From: Alistipes sp. ZOR0009
GTDB taxonomy: Bacteria > Bacteroidota > Bacteroidia > Bacteroidales > ZOR0009
DNA: 64,000 nt
Assembly: GCF_000798815.1 (NCBI RefSeq)
Contig: NZ_JTLD01000042.1
Location: 19,469-83,468, forward strand
Direction of reading: 5' to 3'
Shown here: positions 63,888-64,000 of the stretch, piece by piece
Layout of the letters: each line of letters begins with the position of its first letter
Position numbering within the stretch: the stretch's first letter is position 1
The notes under the pieces: model-generated
What the model saw: only the letters and a program-made list of their open reading frames with translations
Databases searched by the model: none
Told to the model about the DNA's origin: nothing
Translations under genes and position numbers: made by a program

Positions 63888-64000
63888 CAGCCCGCAACAC
63901 TGAGATGGTCGAGCGGAATTAACAAGGTTCTTTGAGGAAGTGCAGAGAGAGATTTAGGAATAAGAGTTGGGATGGCCTACGGGCTAAACCAGCAATCCGA
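63888..64000 (+). other. rRNA operon leader (16S start lies beyond the window)
   Basis: About 110 bp of untranslated leader with the boxA-like GGTTCTTTGA near 63926. No 16S 5' sequence (GAGTTTGATC) is reached, so no rRNA gene is annotated. Confidence 0.6.

Noticed and set aside
63888..64000. Start of 16S rRNA
   Set aside because: The conserved 5' end of 16S is not reached; only leader sequence is present.

Overview
The window comes from a Bacteroidota chromosome, most likely Bacteroidales, at roughly 40 percent GC. Four things point there: TonB-linked SusC/SusD with an adjoining ECF sigma and FecR pair; repeated promoters of the TTTG-N18/19-TAnnTTTG type; almost no Shine-Dalgarno sequences; and families typical of the phylum (DUF4293, DUF3857, DUF4369/DUF5106 thioredoxins, a pyrB-pyrI pair). 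A 54-residue rubredoxin hints at an anaerobic or microaerophilic life. It is housekeeping chromosome throughout; I found no phage, integrase, transposase or tRNA.

Layout. 1-3540: envelope genes (partial LptD on the minus strand, N-acetylmuramoyl-L-alanine amidase, MCE/MlaD protein). 4019-8797: dnaA, a CysQ-type phosphatase, dipeptidase PepD, rubredoxin, DUF4293. 8848-11717: a minus-strand operon of EamA transporter, YigZ, pyrB and pyrI. 11882-20955: TlpA-like thioredoxin, YyaL/DUF255, class IV aminotransferase, omega-amidase-like hydrolase, thioesterase, M3 peptidase. 20957-28138: TauE exporter, an orphan Cas6 without any CRISPR array, a COG0523 GTPase, an NSS sodium symporter with a tiny overlapping MetS-like subunit, RluA. 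28251-33000: two DUF3857/transglutaminase-like proteins and MarC. 33115-45248: a polysaccharide/oligosaccharide utilisation locus in which ECF sigma and FecR precede an STN-bearing SusC, SusD, a secreted GH13 and a secreted GH65, suited to alpha-glucosides. 46191-50956: DUF5694 protein, a REC-SpoIIE phosphatase with an altered phospho-acceptor, gcvT, YycJ-type MBL hydrolase. 51197-54580: serC, serA and DUF1015 (serine synthesis). 54733-59149: lipoprotein, MJ0936 phosphodiesterase, queF, queuosine-precursor transporter and mnmA (tRNA wobble-base modification). 59301-63511: a large ABCG-like transporter with an extra N-terminal region and an acyltransferase-3. 63512-64000: the leader of an rRNA operon with two tandem promoters and boxA-like sites; 16S itself lies beyond the window.

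The most unusual structure is three long intergenic tracts (24342-24827, 45521-45940, 56009-56469). Each is about 420-490 bp of degenerate 21-bp units organised as 42-bp dimers. Each has its own unrelated consensus and each follows a transcription terminator. They are not CRISPR arrays and are not explained by any gene. The solitary Cas6, which appears to lack the usual histidine, lies 1.7 kb from the first of them, but any functional link is speculation.
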